A DNA stretch of 64,000 nt from Flavobacteriaceae bacterium (GTDB lineage Bacteria > Bacteroidota > Bacteroidia > Flavobacteriales > Flavobacteriaceae): assembly GCA_023262185.1 (NCBI GenBank), contig JALRDO010000005.1, positions 16,204 through 80,203 of the forward strand, written 5' to 3'. The first letter of the stretch is position 1, and each line of letters opens with the position of its first letter. This document shows, one piece after another, positions 8,849 through 16,810 of this stretch. A model generated the notes under the pieces. The model was not told the DNA's origin. It searched no databases and was given only the letters and a program-made list of their open reading frames with translations. Position numbers and translations under genes: made by a program.

Positions 8849-8856
8849 TATCTTTG
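8849..8856 (+). promoter_or_regulatory. -7 promoter element TATCTTTG directly before the tsaC start
   Basis: A perfect TAnnTTTG element ending four bases before the GTG start at 8861. Initiation would fall at or next to the start codon, predicting a leaderless or nearly leaderless mRNA. Confidence 0.55.
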
Positions 8857-8860
8857 CGCT

Positions 8861-9829
8861 GTGAAGATCTCAAAAGACATAGCTGAAGCTGCTCAACTTC
8901 TGAAAGAAGGTCAGGTGATTGCCATGCCAACTGAAACGGTCTACGGATTGGCGGCAAATGCGCTTGATCCCACTGCAATCTCAAAGGTCTACAAGGTAAA
9001 GGAACGTCCGGCCACCAATCCGCTCATTGTGCACATACACACGATCGATCAACTGACCTCACTGGTGATTGAAATGGGTGCTAACGCCCAACGTTTAGCC
9101 GAGCACTTTTGGCCTGGTCCACTAACCCTGCTATTGAAAAAAAACGAGCGTATAAGTGATCAGGTCACTGCAGGAAGCCCGCTCGTCGCTATACGCATGC
9201 CCAAGCACCCAATGGCATTTGAGCTTCTAAAGTCAGTAGAATTTCCGCTCGTCGCTCCAAGTGCCAATCGCTACACCACGGTAAGTCCAACTTCTGCCGA
9301 GCATGTAGCAAAAAACCTAGGAGAACGCATTCCTCTGATACTCGATGGAGGACCCTGCGAGAAAGGTCTCGAATCAACGGTTGTTGGTTTTGACGCCAAT
9401 GACCGTCCGCTCATTTATAGGCTTGGAGCTATCACCCTCGAGGCAATACAATCTATAGTACCCGAAGCAGAAGTGTATGAATCGGCCTTATCTGAGCCTG
9501 CGGATTCGCCTGGTATGGCCAAAAAACACTACGCTCCAAAAACAGCGCTTAAGGTAGTCGATGACCTTAGGGCTTTTTTAGAAAACTATTCTGGGGATCA
9601 AAAATTAGGCGTGCTTTCTTTCGGGCATCAGGGCCTTGCCTCTAGCCCACATACCCTAGTTGAACTTTCTCAGAAAAGAGATTTAGAAGAAGGTTCTCAG
9701 AGGCTTTATCAGAGTTTATATGCACTAGACGAAGCGAATGTCGATCTTATTGTCGCTGAATGGTTTGAAGACAAAGGCTTGGGTCAAACCCTAAACGACA
9801 AGCTGAAGCGCGCTTCTACTGACGATTGA
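8861..9829 (+). CDS. tsaC: L-threonylcarbamoyladenylate synthase (TsaC/Sua5/YwlC)
   Basis: A 322-residue Sua5-type enzyme, which makes threonylcarbamoyl-AMP from threonine, bicarbonate and ATP for the t6A37 modification of ANN-decoding tRNAs. The YrdC domain (about 8-195) shows AMPTETVYGLAA, KVYKVKERPATNPLIVH, HFWPGPLTLLL and APSANRYTTVSPT. A Sua5 C-terminal domain (about 205-322) follows through the PGMAKKHYAP linker. The GTG at 8861 is chosen because homology begins at once and a perfect promoter element sits just upstream. Divergent from the TsdA-like gene. Confidence 0.93.
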   Translation: MKISKDIAEAAQLLKEGQVIAMPTETVYGLAANALDPTAISKVYKVKERPATNPLIVHIHTIDQLTSLVIEMGANAQRLAEHFWPGPLTLLLKKNERISDQVTAGSPLVAIRMPKHPMAFELLKSVEFPLVAPSANRYTTVSPTSAEHVAKNLGERIPLILDGGPCEKGLESTVVGFDANDRPLIYRLGAITLEAIQSIVPEAEVYESALSEPADSPGMAKKHYAPKTALKVVDDLRAFLENYSGDQKLGVLSFGHQGLASSPHTLVELSQKRDLEEGSQRLYQSLYALDEANVDLIVAEWFEDKGLGQTLNDKLKRASTDD

Positions 9830-9860
9830 AGTAATAGCGTAAAGGCTAGACTTCTTTAGT

Positions 9861-9868
9861 TACTTTTA
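9861..9868 (+). promoter_or_regulatory. Candidate -7 element TACTTTTA before the CDF transporter
   Basis: Seven of eight matches to TAnnTTTG, ending four bases before the ATG at 9873. The geometry equals that of the tsaC start and again predicts little or no leader. Confidence 0.4.
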
Positions 9869-9872
9869 TAAC

Positions 9873-10775
9873 ATGAGTCAGCATGATCACCATCACCATA
9901 TGGTTTCTGGAACAAGGCTTTTCTGGACGATAGTTCTGAACATCAGTATTACGGTCGGACAGTTCATTGGTGGCATTTTATCCGGAAGCATGGCGCTTCT
10001 GTCGGATGCGGTGCACAATTTGAGCGATGTGATTTCACTCATAGTGAGCTATACCGCGAACAGGCTTGCCCACAAAAAAGCAACTACAGATAAGACTTTT
10101 GGGTACAAACGGGCAGAAATCATTGCGGCCTTTATTAATGCCATTTCATTAATACTTATTGCATTTTGGCTGATTTATGAATCGATTCAGCGCATCCTGA
10201 CCCCGAGCTCTATAGAAGAACAAACCGTTATCTACCTTTCGGTAGTCGCCATTGTGGGTAATGGTCTAAGTGTATTGCTTTTAAAAAATCAACAGAGCAA
10301 TAACCTCAACATTCGCTCGGCTTATGTGCATCTCTTTTCAGACCTGTTAGCGAGTGTAGCCGTTCTGGTAGGAGCCATTGCCATCTCACTCTACGACTGG
10401 CAGCTAATAGACCCTATTCTAAGCATCTTAATTTCGCTATACCTCATATATCTAGGCTACCAACTTTTGAGAGACTCCACTCAGATATTAATGTTGTACA
10501 CACCCTATGAAGTCGATTTAGCAGCGGTGATTGAAACCGTGCATGCCTTTGAGAAAGTCAAGAAACTTCACCACATTCATTTGTGGAAGTTAAACGACAC
10601 CGAAATACATCTAGAGGCACACATCGACCTTCAAGGCGATCTCAATATTTCTGAGTTCACGGCGCTTCAGCAAGAAATTGAATCACTTTTACTTGAACAA
10701 TATGGTATTAATCATTTGACGCTTCAACCAGAATTTCAGAAAAAAGATCCAAAAGAATTTATTGTACAAGACTAA
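9873..10775 (+). CDS. Cation diffusion facilitator (CzcD-like Zn/Co/Cd efflux)
   Basis: A 300-residue inner-membrane metal/proton antiporter. A His-rich N-terminus (HDHHHH) precedes six predicted helices. The helix-2 metal site is in SDAVHNLSD (helped by the YKRAEIIAAF loop) and the helix-5 site in HLFSDLLASV. The C-terminal cytoplasmic domain (about 210-290), with HHIHLWKL and HLEAHIDL, is the metal-sensing fold of CDF proteins. Metal specificity cannot be fixed from sequence, though this subfamily usually exports Zn2+ and Co2+. It follows tsaC by 43 bases with its own promoter-like element. Confidence 0.93.
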   Translation: MSQHDHHHHMVSGTRLFWTIVLNISITVGQFIGGILSGSMALLSDAVHNLSDVISLIVSYTANRLAHKKATTDKTFGYKRAEIIAAFINAISLILIAFWLIYESIQRILTPSSIEEQTVIYLSVVAIVGNGLSVLLLKNQQSNNLNIRSAYVHLFSDLLASVAVLVGAIAISLYDWQLIDPILSILISLYLIYLGYQLLRDSTQILMLYTPYEVDLAAVIETVHAFEKVKKLHHIHLWKLNDTEIHLEAHIDLQGDLNISEFTALQQEIESLLLEQYGINHLTLQPEFQKKDPKEFIVQD

Positions 10776-10789
10776 TATTGTTTTATTCG

Positions 10790-10797
10790 TAAATTTG
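10790..10797 (+). promoter_or_regulatory. -7 promoter element TAAATTTG
   Basis: An exact TAnnTTTG match 13 bases before the ATG at 10811, supporting the small lipoprotein gene as a real transcribed unit. Confidence 0.45.
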
Positions 10798-10810
10798 TAT
10801 ATAAAAAATT

Positions 10811-10978
10811 ATGAATAAACCAATTATACCCCTGATATTCATTGCAATATTGAGTATATCTCTGATTTCTTGTGGATCTGTTAAGAATGCTTCAACAGAA
10901 AATGCTCAGTCGAACAGCATAGAGACACCACCGAATGTGGGCTCTAATAAACTCTCAAAAATCCGCCAGAAGAACTAA
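10811..10978 (+). CDS. Small predicted lipoprotein (55 aa)
   Basis: A short frame with a good lipoprotein signal: Met-Asn-Lys, a hydrophobic run (PLIFIAILSISL), then the lipobox L-I-S-C with Cys21. The mature part is only about 35 residues, rich in Ser, Asn, Thr and Pro, and looks unstructured. An exact TAnnTTTG element precedes it. It lies 35 bases after the metal exporter and could be cotranscribed, but I recognise no family. Function is unknown; it may simply be a small envelope lipopeptide. Confidence 0.5.
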   Translation: MNKPIIPLIFIAILSISLISCGSVKNASTENAQSNSIETPPNVGSNKLSKIRQKN

Positions 10979-11122
10979 GGCAGAAGCAGAAAATTGATCT
11001 TTTTCGCACTGAATGCTGCGTTTATTCTACCTTTGACCTAACAAATCTGAGCTATACCATTCGTTTTCATAGATTAATAGTGTCTTTAGTGGTTCACCAA
11101 ACGCCATCCAGCTGCGCTAGCC

Positions 11123-12868
11123 ATGTTATTTAACCCTAAATACCTGTACAGGTTTTCATTCTGGACGAGTCTCTTTATACTCATTCTTTTACTGTTAGAT
11201 TTTGGCTTCAAACAAACGGCTGAGGTCGAGACGCAAATCGAAAATTACTACTACTATGCGCTTCTTGTAGGGGTGGTAACCACGGCGCTTTCGTACATTC
11301 TAGACAGAAAAAGGATACGACAAAACATAGCGCTTATTGACCTTCTAGGGGTAAGTTTCGCCTTATTCTTATTAGGGATACATTTCTTCGGAGATTCGTC
11401 TGCAGAACTCACGCTAGAATTGGCCCGCTTGCATCTTGAAAAGTATTCGGCTGGCCTGCTCTTCTTTAAAGGTCTACTCGATCTAAAGGTAGAGTATAAA
11501 AGGACCGACCTTAACCCTGCCCAGCTGTTTTTAATCAGTTTCGTGGCAATCATCCTATTCGGAACGCTATTGCTATCACTCCCAAGTGCAACTCACAATG
11601 GCATTTCGCTTCTAGACGCCTTATTTACCGCCACCAGCGCGGTTTGTGTCACGGGGCTTATTGTGGTCAACACAGCAACTGATTTTACCGTGTTTGGACA
11701 GGGAATCATCCTTCTACTTATTCAAATTGGGGGATTAGGGATTTTGACCTTTGTAAGCTATTTCAGTTACTTCTTCAAAGGGCAGATCAGTTATGAAAAA
11801 CAGATCGCAATGAGTGCAATTAACTCAAACGCCACGATTGGGAAAGAATTGACCTTGCTCAAGCACATCATCATCATCACGCTGCTAATCGAGGCGCTTT
11901 CAGGAGTGCTCATCTTTTACAATGTCGACAGGGCAAGCTTTAGCAGTTTAGGAGATCAGGTGTTTTTCGCCATATTTCATGCCGTTTCTGCCTTCTGTAA
12001 CGCCGGATTTTCAACCCTTGAACACTCGCTGCAACAAGGAGCCTTTGAATTCAATTACGGTCTGCAGATCATCATAGCGCTGACCTTTATTTTAGGCGGA
12101 CTAGGGTTCCCTATTGTGGAGAACATCACCTCTTATTTCAAGTACAAAACACAGCGTGCTTTTTCGTTTACCAAGAACATGAATCACAGGCCTTGGGTAC
12201 TTACGCTAAATAGTCGCATCGCATTGATCACCTCAGCCGTTCTTACTGCAGGGGGATTTATTGCCTTTTACTTACTTGAGTTCAACAATACCCTTGTGCG
12301 TCACAGCGGTTCCGGAAAACTGATCACTGCCTTTTTTGGAGCAGTTACTCCGCGTACGGCCGGATTCAATACCGTTGATACCGCTTCACTCCTTTTTCCG
12401 ACCACCTTACTGCTCTTCTTTCTCATGTGGGTAGGGGCCTCTCCAAAATCAACTGGGGGTGGAATCAAAACCACAACCCTTGCCATAGCCGTATTGAACA
12501 TCTTAAGTTTGGTTAAAGGAAGTTCGCGCATCGAGATTTTCAAACGCGAGATCGTTGAGGTTACCATTAAGAGAGCTTTCGCTATGATCTCGTTGTCCAT
12601 CATTGTCATCAGCATCGGAATTGTGCTCATCTCTAGTCAAGAACCAGAGATTGAAATGCTGAATATCGCATTTGAGTGTATCTCGGCCTACAGCACGGTC
12701 GGACTCAGCATGGGAATCACAGAAGGGCTAAGCTCGGTGAGTAAACTGGTACTTATCTTTCTCATGTTCATCGGAAGGGTCAGCGCCCTAACCGTTCTTT
12801 TTGCTATCTTCAGAAAGAAGGTAGTGCGCAATTACAGATATCCAAAAGAAGAAATAACCATTCACTAA
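11123..12868 (+). CDS. ktrB: TrkH/KtrB-type potassium uptake membrane subunit
   Basis: A 581-residue multi-pass protein of the Trk/Ktr/HKT superfamily, which moves K+ together with Na+ or H+. The four pore-loop repeats can be seen at TSAVCVTGL, SAFCNAGFST, TPRTAGFNTV and SAYSTVGLSMG, each with the filter-like Gly. About 120 extra N-terminal residues with several hydrophobic helices precede the usual KtrB core, a layout common in Bacteroidota. The RCK partner begins three bases after the stop, so the two form an operon. The 144-base upstream gap shows no clear riboswitch. Confidence 0.92.
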   Translation: MLFNPKYLYRFSFWTSLFILILLLLDFGFKQTAEVETQIENYYYYALLVGVVTTALSYILDRKRIRQNIALIDLLGVSFALFLLGIHFFGDSSAELTLELARLHLEKYSAGLLFFKGLLDLKVEYKRTDLNPAQLFLISFVAIILFGTLLLSLPSATHNGISLLDALFTATSAVCVTGLIVVNTATDFTVFGQGIILLLIQIGGLGILTFVSYFSYFFKGQISYEKQIAMSAINSNATIGKELTLLKHIIIITLLIEALSGVLIFYNVDRASFSSLGDQVFFAIFHAVSAFCNAGFSTLEHSLQQGAFEFNYGLQIIIALTFILGGLGFPIVENITSYFKYKTQRAFSFTKNMNHRPWVLTLNSRIALITSAVLTAGGFIAFYLLEFNNTLVRHSGSGKLITAFFGAVTPRTAGFNTVDTASLLFPTTLLLFFLMWVGASPKSTGGGIKTTTLAIAVLNILSLVKGSSRIEIFKREIVEVTIKRAFAMISLSIIVISIGIVLISSQEPEIEMLNIAFECISAYSTVGLSMGITEGLSSVSKLVLIFLMFIGRVSALTVLFAIFRKKVVRNYRYPKEEITIH

Positions 12869-12871
12869 GAA

Positions 12872-13564
12872 ATGAAATACATCATTGTCGGACTCGGAAA
12901 TTTTGGGGCCTCTTTAGGTCAAAAACTTACTAGCCAAGGAAACGAGGTAATCGGAATTGACACTAGTGCTGCCAAAGTCGAGGCCTACCGCGAAAAGATC
13001 ACTTATACCATGGAGATGGATGCCACCGATGAGCTCGCCGTATCTGGTTTGCCATTGAAAAGCACTGACATCGTCATTATTGGTATCGGTGAAGACCAAG
13101 GGGCTAATGTGATGGCCACCGCACTGTTCAAGAATTTAGAAGTAAAGCGCCTTATCAGCCGCTCCATCAATCCGCTTCACGAAAAAGTCCTAGAGGCAAT
13201 TGGCGTCGACGAGATCGTTCGACCCGAAGAAGAAACCGCCGAGAGATGGGCTAAGAAATTATGCCTCATCAATGTAGTTGATTCATTCGAACTTAATGAC
13301 GACTTCAGCATTATCGAGGCAACCGTGCCTAAAGAGTATATCGGAAAAACCTTGAAAGAAGTTGGGTTCAGGTCAAAATACAACCTCTTAGTGTTGACTA
13401 TTATTAAGAAGGTTGAAGTGACCTCGCTGCTCGGAAACAGCAAGGTTGAAAACCAGGTTCAAGGAGTCGCCTCTGCGGAAAACATTTTAGAAGAAGGAGA
13501 CATCTTGGTACTCTACGGGGCAAATAAAGACCTTCAGCATTTCTTGAAGCAGAAATTTAGATAG
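12872..13564 (+). CDS. ktrA: KtrA/TrkA-type RCK regulatory subunit of potassium uptake
   Basis: A 230-residue cytoplasmic protein. The RCK_N Rossmann domain (1-125) starts YIIVGLGNFGASLG and has an acidic residue after the second strand (VIGIDTS), for NAD(H)/ATP/ADP binding. The RCK_C/TrkA_C domain (about 140-230) follows, with YIGKTLKEVGFR and EEGDILVLYG. It gates the KtrB pore in response to nucleotides. It sits three bases after ktrB. Its 3' end overlaps the convergent pterin dehydratase gene by eight bases. Confidence 0.92.
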   Translation: MKYIIVGLGNFGASLGQKLTSQGNEVIGIDTSAAKVEAYREKITYTMEMDATDELAVSGLPLKSTDIVIIGIGEDQGANVMATALFKNLEVKRLISRSINPLHEKVLEAIGVDEIVRPEEETAERWAKKLCLINVVDSFELNDDFSIIEATVPKEYIGKTLKEVGFRSKYNLLVLTIIKKVEVTSLLGNSKVENQVQGVASAENILEEGDILVLYGANKDLQHFLKQKFR

Positions 13565-13868
13565 TCCTTAGACGCTCGATATTGTCCAAAATTTGTTCTA
13601 CCTCTTGGGCGTATTGAAAATCAAGAAGCGTTAATCCGTTCGCATCATGCGTGGTCAAAGAAACCTCTATATCCTTGACTCTTACAAGGGTATCCGGATG
13701 GTGGTTGAGTTCATAGGAAACTCTTGAAAGACGGGTCAATAGCTCGTGCACCTCTTGCATTGAATGCATCGAGACCATCAGTGAAATTTGTTCCTCTTTC
13801 AGTTTCCACGGATACTGAAGTCGCTCACTCAGCCACTTTAGTTGCTCTTGCTCAGTCAATCTTTTCAT
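13557..13868 (-). CDS. phhB: 4a-hydroxytetrahydrobiopterin dehydratase (pterin-4a-carbinolamine dehydratase)
   Basis: A 103-residue protein of the PCD/DCoH family, which dehydrates 4a-hydroxytetrahydropterin formed by pterin-dependent monooxygenases so the cofactor can be recycled. The signature is clear: ELNHHPD with the catalytic His pair, then VSLTTHDANGLTLLDF, in which the Thr-Thr-His-Asp motif completes the active site. The length is normal. No aromatic amino acid hydroxylase is in the window. A few genes away (18258-19487) lies a homologue of alkylglycerol monooxygenase, which uses tetrahydrobiopterin in animals. The gene is convergent with ktrA and overlaps it by eight bases. Confidence 0.9.
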   Translation of the reverse strand: MKRLTEQEQLKWLSERLQYPWKLKEEQISLMVSMHSMQEVHELLTRLSRVSYELNHHPDTLVRVKDIEVSLTTHDANGLTLLDFQYAQEVEQILDNIERLRTI

Positions 13869-13893
13869 AACTTACAAGTTGCAAATAAATACC

Positions 13894-15957
13894 ATGAAAA
13901 ACCACCTTCTATTAGGGTTGCTTTTTGCTCCTCTATTTTCGCTATTCGCTCAAATAAATCCAGACAATATTGAGATCATTAGAGATGCTTACGGCGTGCC
14001 ACACATCTATGCCAAAACCGATGCCGAGGTCGCCTATGGACTTGCTTGGGCGCATGCAGAAGACGATTTCCAAACCATTCAATTGAGTTATTTGGCAGGT
14101 GACGCTAAGCTTTCAAGAGCTATTGGACTCAAAGGAGCTCCTGCAGATTTCTTACAACAACTCATCCAGGCTGAAAAAACCGCAAGAGAACAAGTACACA
14201 CCTTGAGCGATGCCTTTATGGGTGTCATCAAGGGGTACGCTGCGGGCTTGAATGCCTATGCCCAGGCCCACGAAGAAGAGTTAATCTTGAAAGAACTGTT
14301 TCCGATAACCCCAATTAAAATGATCGCGTATTCGCAATTGCAACTTTTTGTTTCGAATGCAGCAGATCAGTTAGTCAGCCAAATTGTAAATAACAAAACC
14401 CCAAAAGAGATTCCAGATGAAGACGTACAGGGGTCAAACCTTATCGCCCTGTCAAGCACGAAGACCGGAGAGAATGCTAGTTACCTCACCATCAATACGC
14501 ATCAACCTCTAGAAGGCCCGACTTCTTGGTACGAAGCACACCTGGTGAGTGAAGAGGGCACCAATATCATTGGTGCTTTGTTTCCTGGAGCCCCCTGTGT
14601 GCTTACGGGTGCTAACGAATATCTAGGATGGACACACACGGTTAATTTTCAAGACAAGGCCGACTTGTACAAGCTTGAAATGCTCGATAAAAAAGCGCTG
14701 ACTTATCGAGTAGATGAGGATGAACTAACGCTTGAGGAACACAAGGCTAAGGTCTATTTAAAACTCTTTGGTTTAAAAATCGGTATCAACCGCACCTTCT
14801 ACTCTAGCATCTATGGGCCCACCTTAAAAAACGCAAAAGGATTTTATGCCGTGCGAACCCCAAGTACTACCACCATATTGGCCTTAGAACAGTGGTGGCG
14901 GATGAATAAGGCGCGCTCCTTTACCGAGTTCTACAACACTCTGAAGATGAATGCGCTACCTGGTTACAATATTGGTTATGCCGACCGTAACGATACCATC
15001 TTTTACATCTCTAACGGCAAGATGCCGATTCGCGCAGAAGGATACAATTGGAAGGGTGTGGTACCAGGAAACACCTACGCCACGCTATGGGACAACTATT
15101 ACGAAACCGAAGACCTTCCGCAGGTTATACAACCCCAATCAGGTTATGTGTACAATGCGAATCACAGCCCTTTTAAATCCTCATCATTAGCGGACAATCC
15201 TGACCCCAACGATTATCCAGAGGCTATGGGCTACGAACGCTACGACAACAATCGAAGCACCAGACTTTTTGAGCTTTTAGAAGCGCATAAAACCATCGAT
15301 TTTCAAACCTTCAAGAAAATTAAATACGACCACACCTTACCCGATCCGCTCAACTACAATTATGTCAACCTCAATGCGCTGTTTGACATGAATCCTGCTG
15401 ATTACCCAGGTGTAGGAGGATTGTTACGCAAAATACAGACCTGGGATCGCGTGGTCTCTGCCGACTCAAAGGGAGCCGCGGCCTATGCCATCTTGTATTA
15501 TCAATTGCGTCATTACTGGTCACAATTGGGCCCAGACAAGACCTTTGATGCAGCCACTATTCACAAGGCTTTAAAGAAAACTAGCCGCTACATGGACAAG
15601 TATTTCAATAGCCAAGACATCACCCTTGGCGACTTTCAAAAACTAGTGCGTGGCGATAAAAACATACCCATCTGGGGCCTTCCAGACGTGGTTACGGCCA
15701 TGCACGGTGCGCCTTATAAAGACGGACGCTACCGTATCACCAACGGCGAATCGTATATCGCACTCATTCAATTTAGAGAGAACAAGACGCATTATCAATC
15801 GGTCATCTCATACGGAAACAGCAATCGCGAAGACGGATTACACTATGACGATCAAATGAAACTGTATCAAAATTTTCAAACCAAGCCCATGTCGTTTGAT
15901 CGCGAAGACGTCTTACAGAACGCCGTAAGAAGTTACCACCCCACTAAAGGCCGTTAG
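13894..15957 (+). CDS. Penicillin acylase family Ntn-hydrolase, exported
   Basis: A 687-residue precursor of the penicillin amidase/acyl-homoserine-lactone acylase family. I start at the ATG at 13894, which opens directly into a signal peptide (LLLGLLFAPLFSLFAQ). The alpha-chain begins IEIIRDAYGVPHIYA, typical of the family. In QGSNLIAL, Ser181 is the probable autocatalytic nucleophile that becomes the beta-chain N-terminus. NTHQPLEGPTSWYEAHL and GANEYLGWTHTVN are the usual following motifs. Substrate could be an acylated amine, an N-acyl amino acid or a homoserine lactone; sequence does not decide. A second family member lies at 45321. Confidence 0.87.
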   Translation: MKNHLLLGLLFAPLFSLFAQINPDNIEIIRDAYGVPHIYAKTDAEVAYGLAWAHAEDDFQTIQLSYLAGDAKLSRAIGLKGAPADFLQQLIQAEKTAREQVHTLSDAFMGVIKGYAAGLNAYAQAHEEELILKELFPITPIKMIAYSQLQLFVSNAADQLVSQIVNNKTPKEIPDEDVQGSNLIALSSTKTGENASYLTINTHQPLEGPTSWYEAHLVSEEGTNIIGALFPGAPCVLTGANEYLGWTHTVNFQDKADLYKLEMLDKKALTYRVDEDELTLEEHKAKVYLKLFGLKIGINRTFYSSIYGPTLKNAKGFYAVRTPSTTTILALEQWWRMNKARSFTEFYNTLKMNALPGYNIGYADRNDTIFYISNGKMPIRAEGYNWKGVVPGNTYATLWDNYYETEDLPQVIQPQSGYVYNANHSPFKSSSLADNPDPNDYPEAMGYERYDNNRSTRLFELLEAHKTIDFQTFKKIKYDHTLPDPLNYNYVNLNALFDMNPADYPGVGGLLRKIQTWDRVVSADSKGAAAYAILYYQLRHYWSQLGPDKTFDAATIHKALKKTSRYMDKYFNSQDITLGDFQKLVRGDKNIPIWGLPDVVTAMHGAPYKDGRYRITNGESYIALIQFRENKTHYQSVISYGNSNREDGLHYDDQMKLYQNFQTKPMSFDREDVLQNAVRSYHPTKGR

Positions 15958-15991
15958 ATCAATTTTTGTTATTGCGTATATTCGTGATGCT

Positions 15992-16810
15992 ATGGAAACT
16001 TTTTTGAACTTCTTTGAACTCATGCCGGTTTGGATGAAGGCGGCATGGATCTTTATCGTACTCGGTGTTTTCTGGATCGCAGAAGGCTATTACACCCAAG
16101 TAAATTTCAACTACAAAAAGTGGCGTCATGCTCGTGTAAACGGGTCGCTTCTGTTAATGGTAATGGCCATCAACGTAGGATTTGGCACATTAACCGCTTT
16201 GCTCTACCAATGGCTTGACAGCAGTTCTTTTGGCCTGCTTCGCATGGTCGATTGGCCAGTGTGGGCAGAACTGATCCTGGCACTCGTAGTGCTTGATTTT
16301 ATCGCTCAATACTTCGTTCACTTTTTGCTTCATAAGGTGCCTGCGCTGTGGAGGCTGCACCTTGTGCATCATAGTGACAAGAAGGTAGATGTAACTACTG
16401 GAACACGTCACCACCCACTCGATTTTCTGCTTAGAGAAACCTTCGCACTAATCGCGATTGCGATTACAGGAATGCCTATATCCTTTTACTTGTTCTATCG
16501 CATTTTGAGCGTACTGTTTACCTACTTTACACACGCTAATATTGCCTTACCACTGGCGGTTGACAAAGCAATGTCATACGTCTTTGTCACCCCTAACATG
16601 CACAAATTTCACCACCACAATGAATTACCGTGGACCGATTCAAACTACGGAAACATGCTCTCTGTATGGGATCGTCTCTTTGGCACCTTCGTTTATGGCG
16701 ATGTTTCGAAAGTGGTCTATGGAGTAGACATCGCCGACCACAAAGACGATCAAAATCTTTGGGTCCAGTTGGGGATTCCCTTTGACAGATCTGTCAAATC
16801 AAAATCTTAA
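15992..16810 (+). CDS. Sterol desaturase/fatty acid hydroxylase superfamily membrane protein
   Basis: A 272-residue integral-membrane di-iron oxygenase. The His boxes are visible: HFLLHK, HLVHHSD with a following RHHPLD, and a late NMHKFHHHNELPWTDSNYG, followed by WDRLFGTF, which is standard for this superfamily. Hydrophobic segments lie at about 15-35, 52-75, 88-110 and 150-180. Members hydroxylate or desaturate sterols, carotenoids or fatty acids; no specific substrate can be assigned. The stop codon directly abuts the stop of the convergent DASS transporter gene. Confidence 0.85.
   Translation: METFLNFFELMPVWMKAAWIFIVLGVFWIAEGYYTQVNFNYKKWRHARVNGSLLLMVMAINVGFGTLTALLYQWLDSSSFGLLRMVDWPVWAELILALVVLDFIAQYFVHFLLHKVPALWRLHLVHHSDKKVDVTTGTRHHPLDFLLRETFALIAIAITGMPISFYLFYRILSVLFTYFTHANIALPLAVDKAMSYVFVTPNMHKFHHHNELPWTDSNYGNMLSVWDRLFGTFVYGDVSKVVYGVDIADHKDDQNLWVQLGIPFDRSVKSKS

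Noticed and set aside
10979..11122. Possible riboswitch (for example c-di-AMP type) before the ktrB-like gene
   Set aside because: The 144 bases show no recognisable conserved riboswitch core or a terminator hairpin.
13879..13893. TTG start for the first penicillin acylase, adding five residues
   Set aside because: The ATG at 13894 directly opens a normal signal peptide and is the better start.
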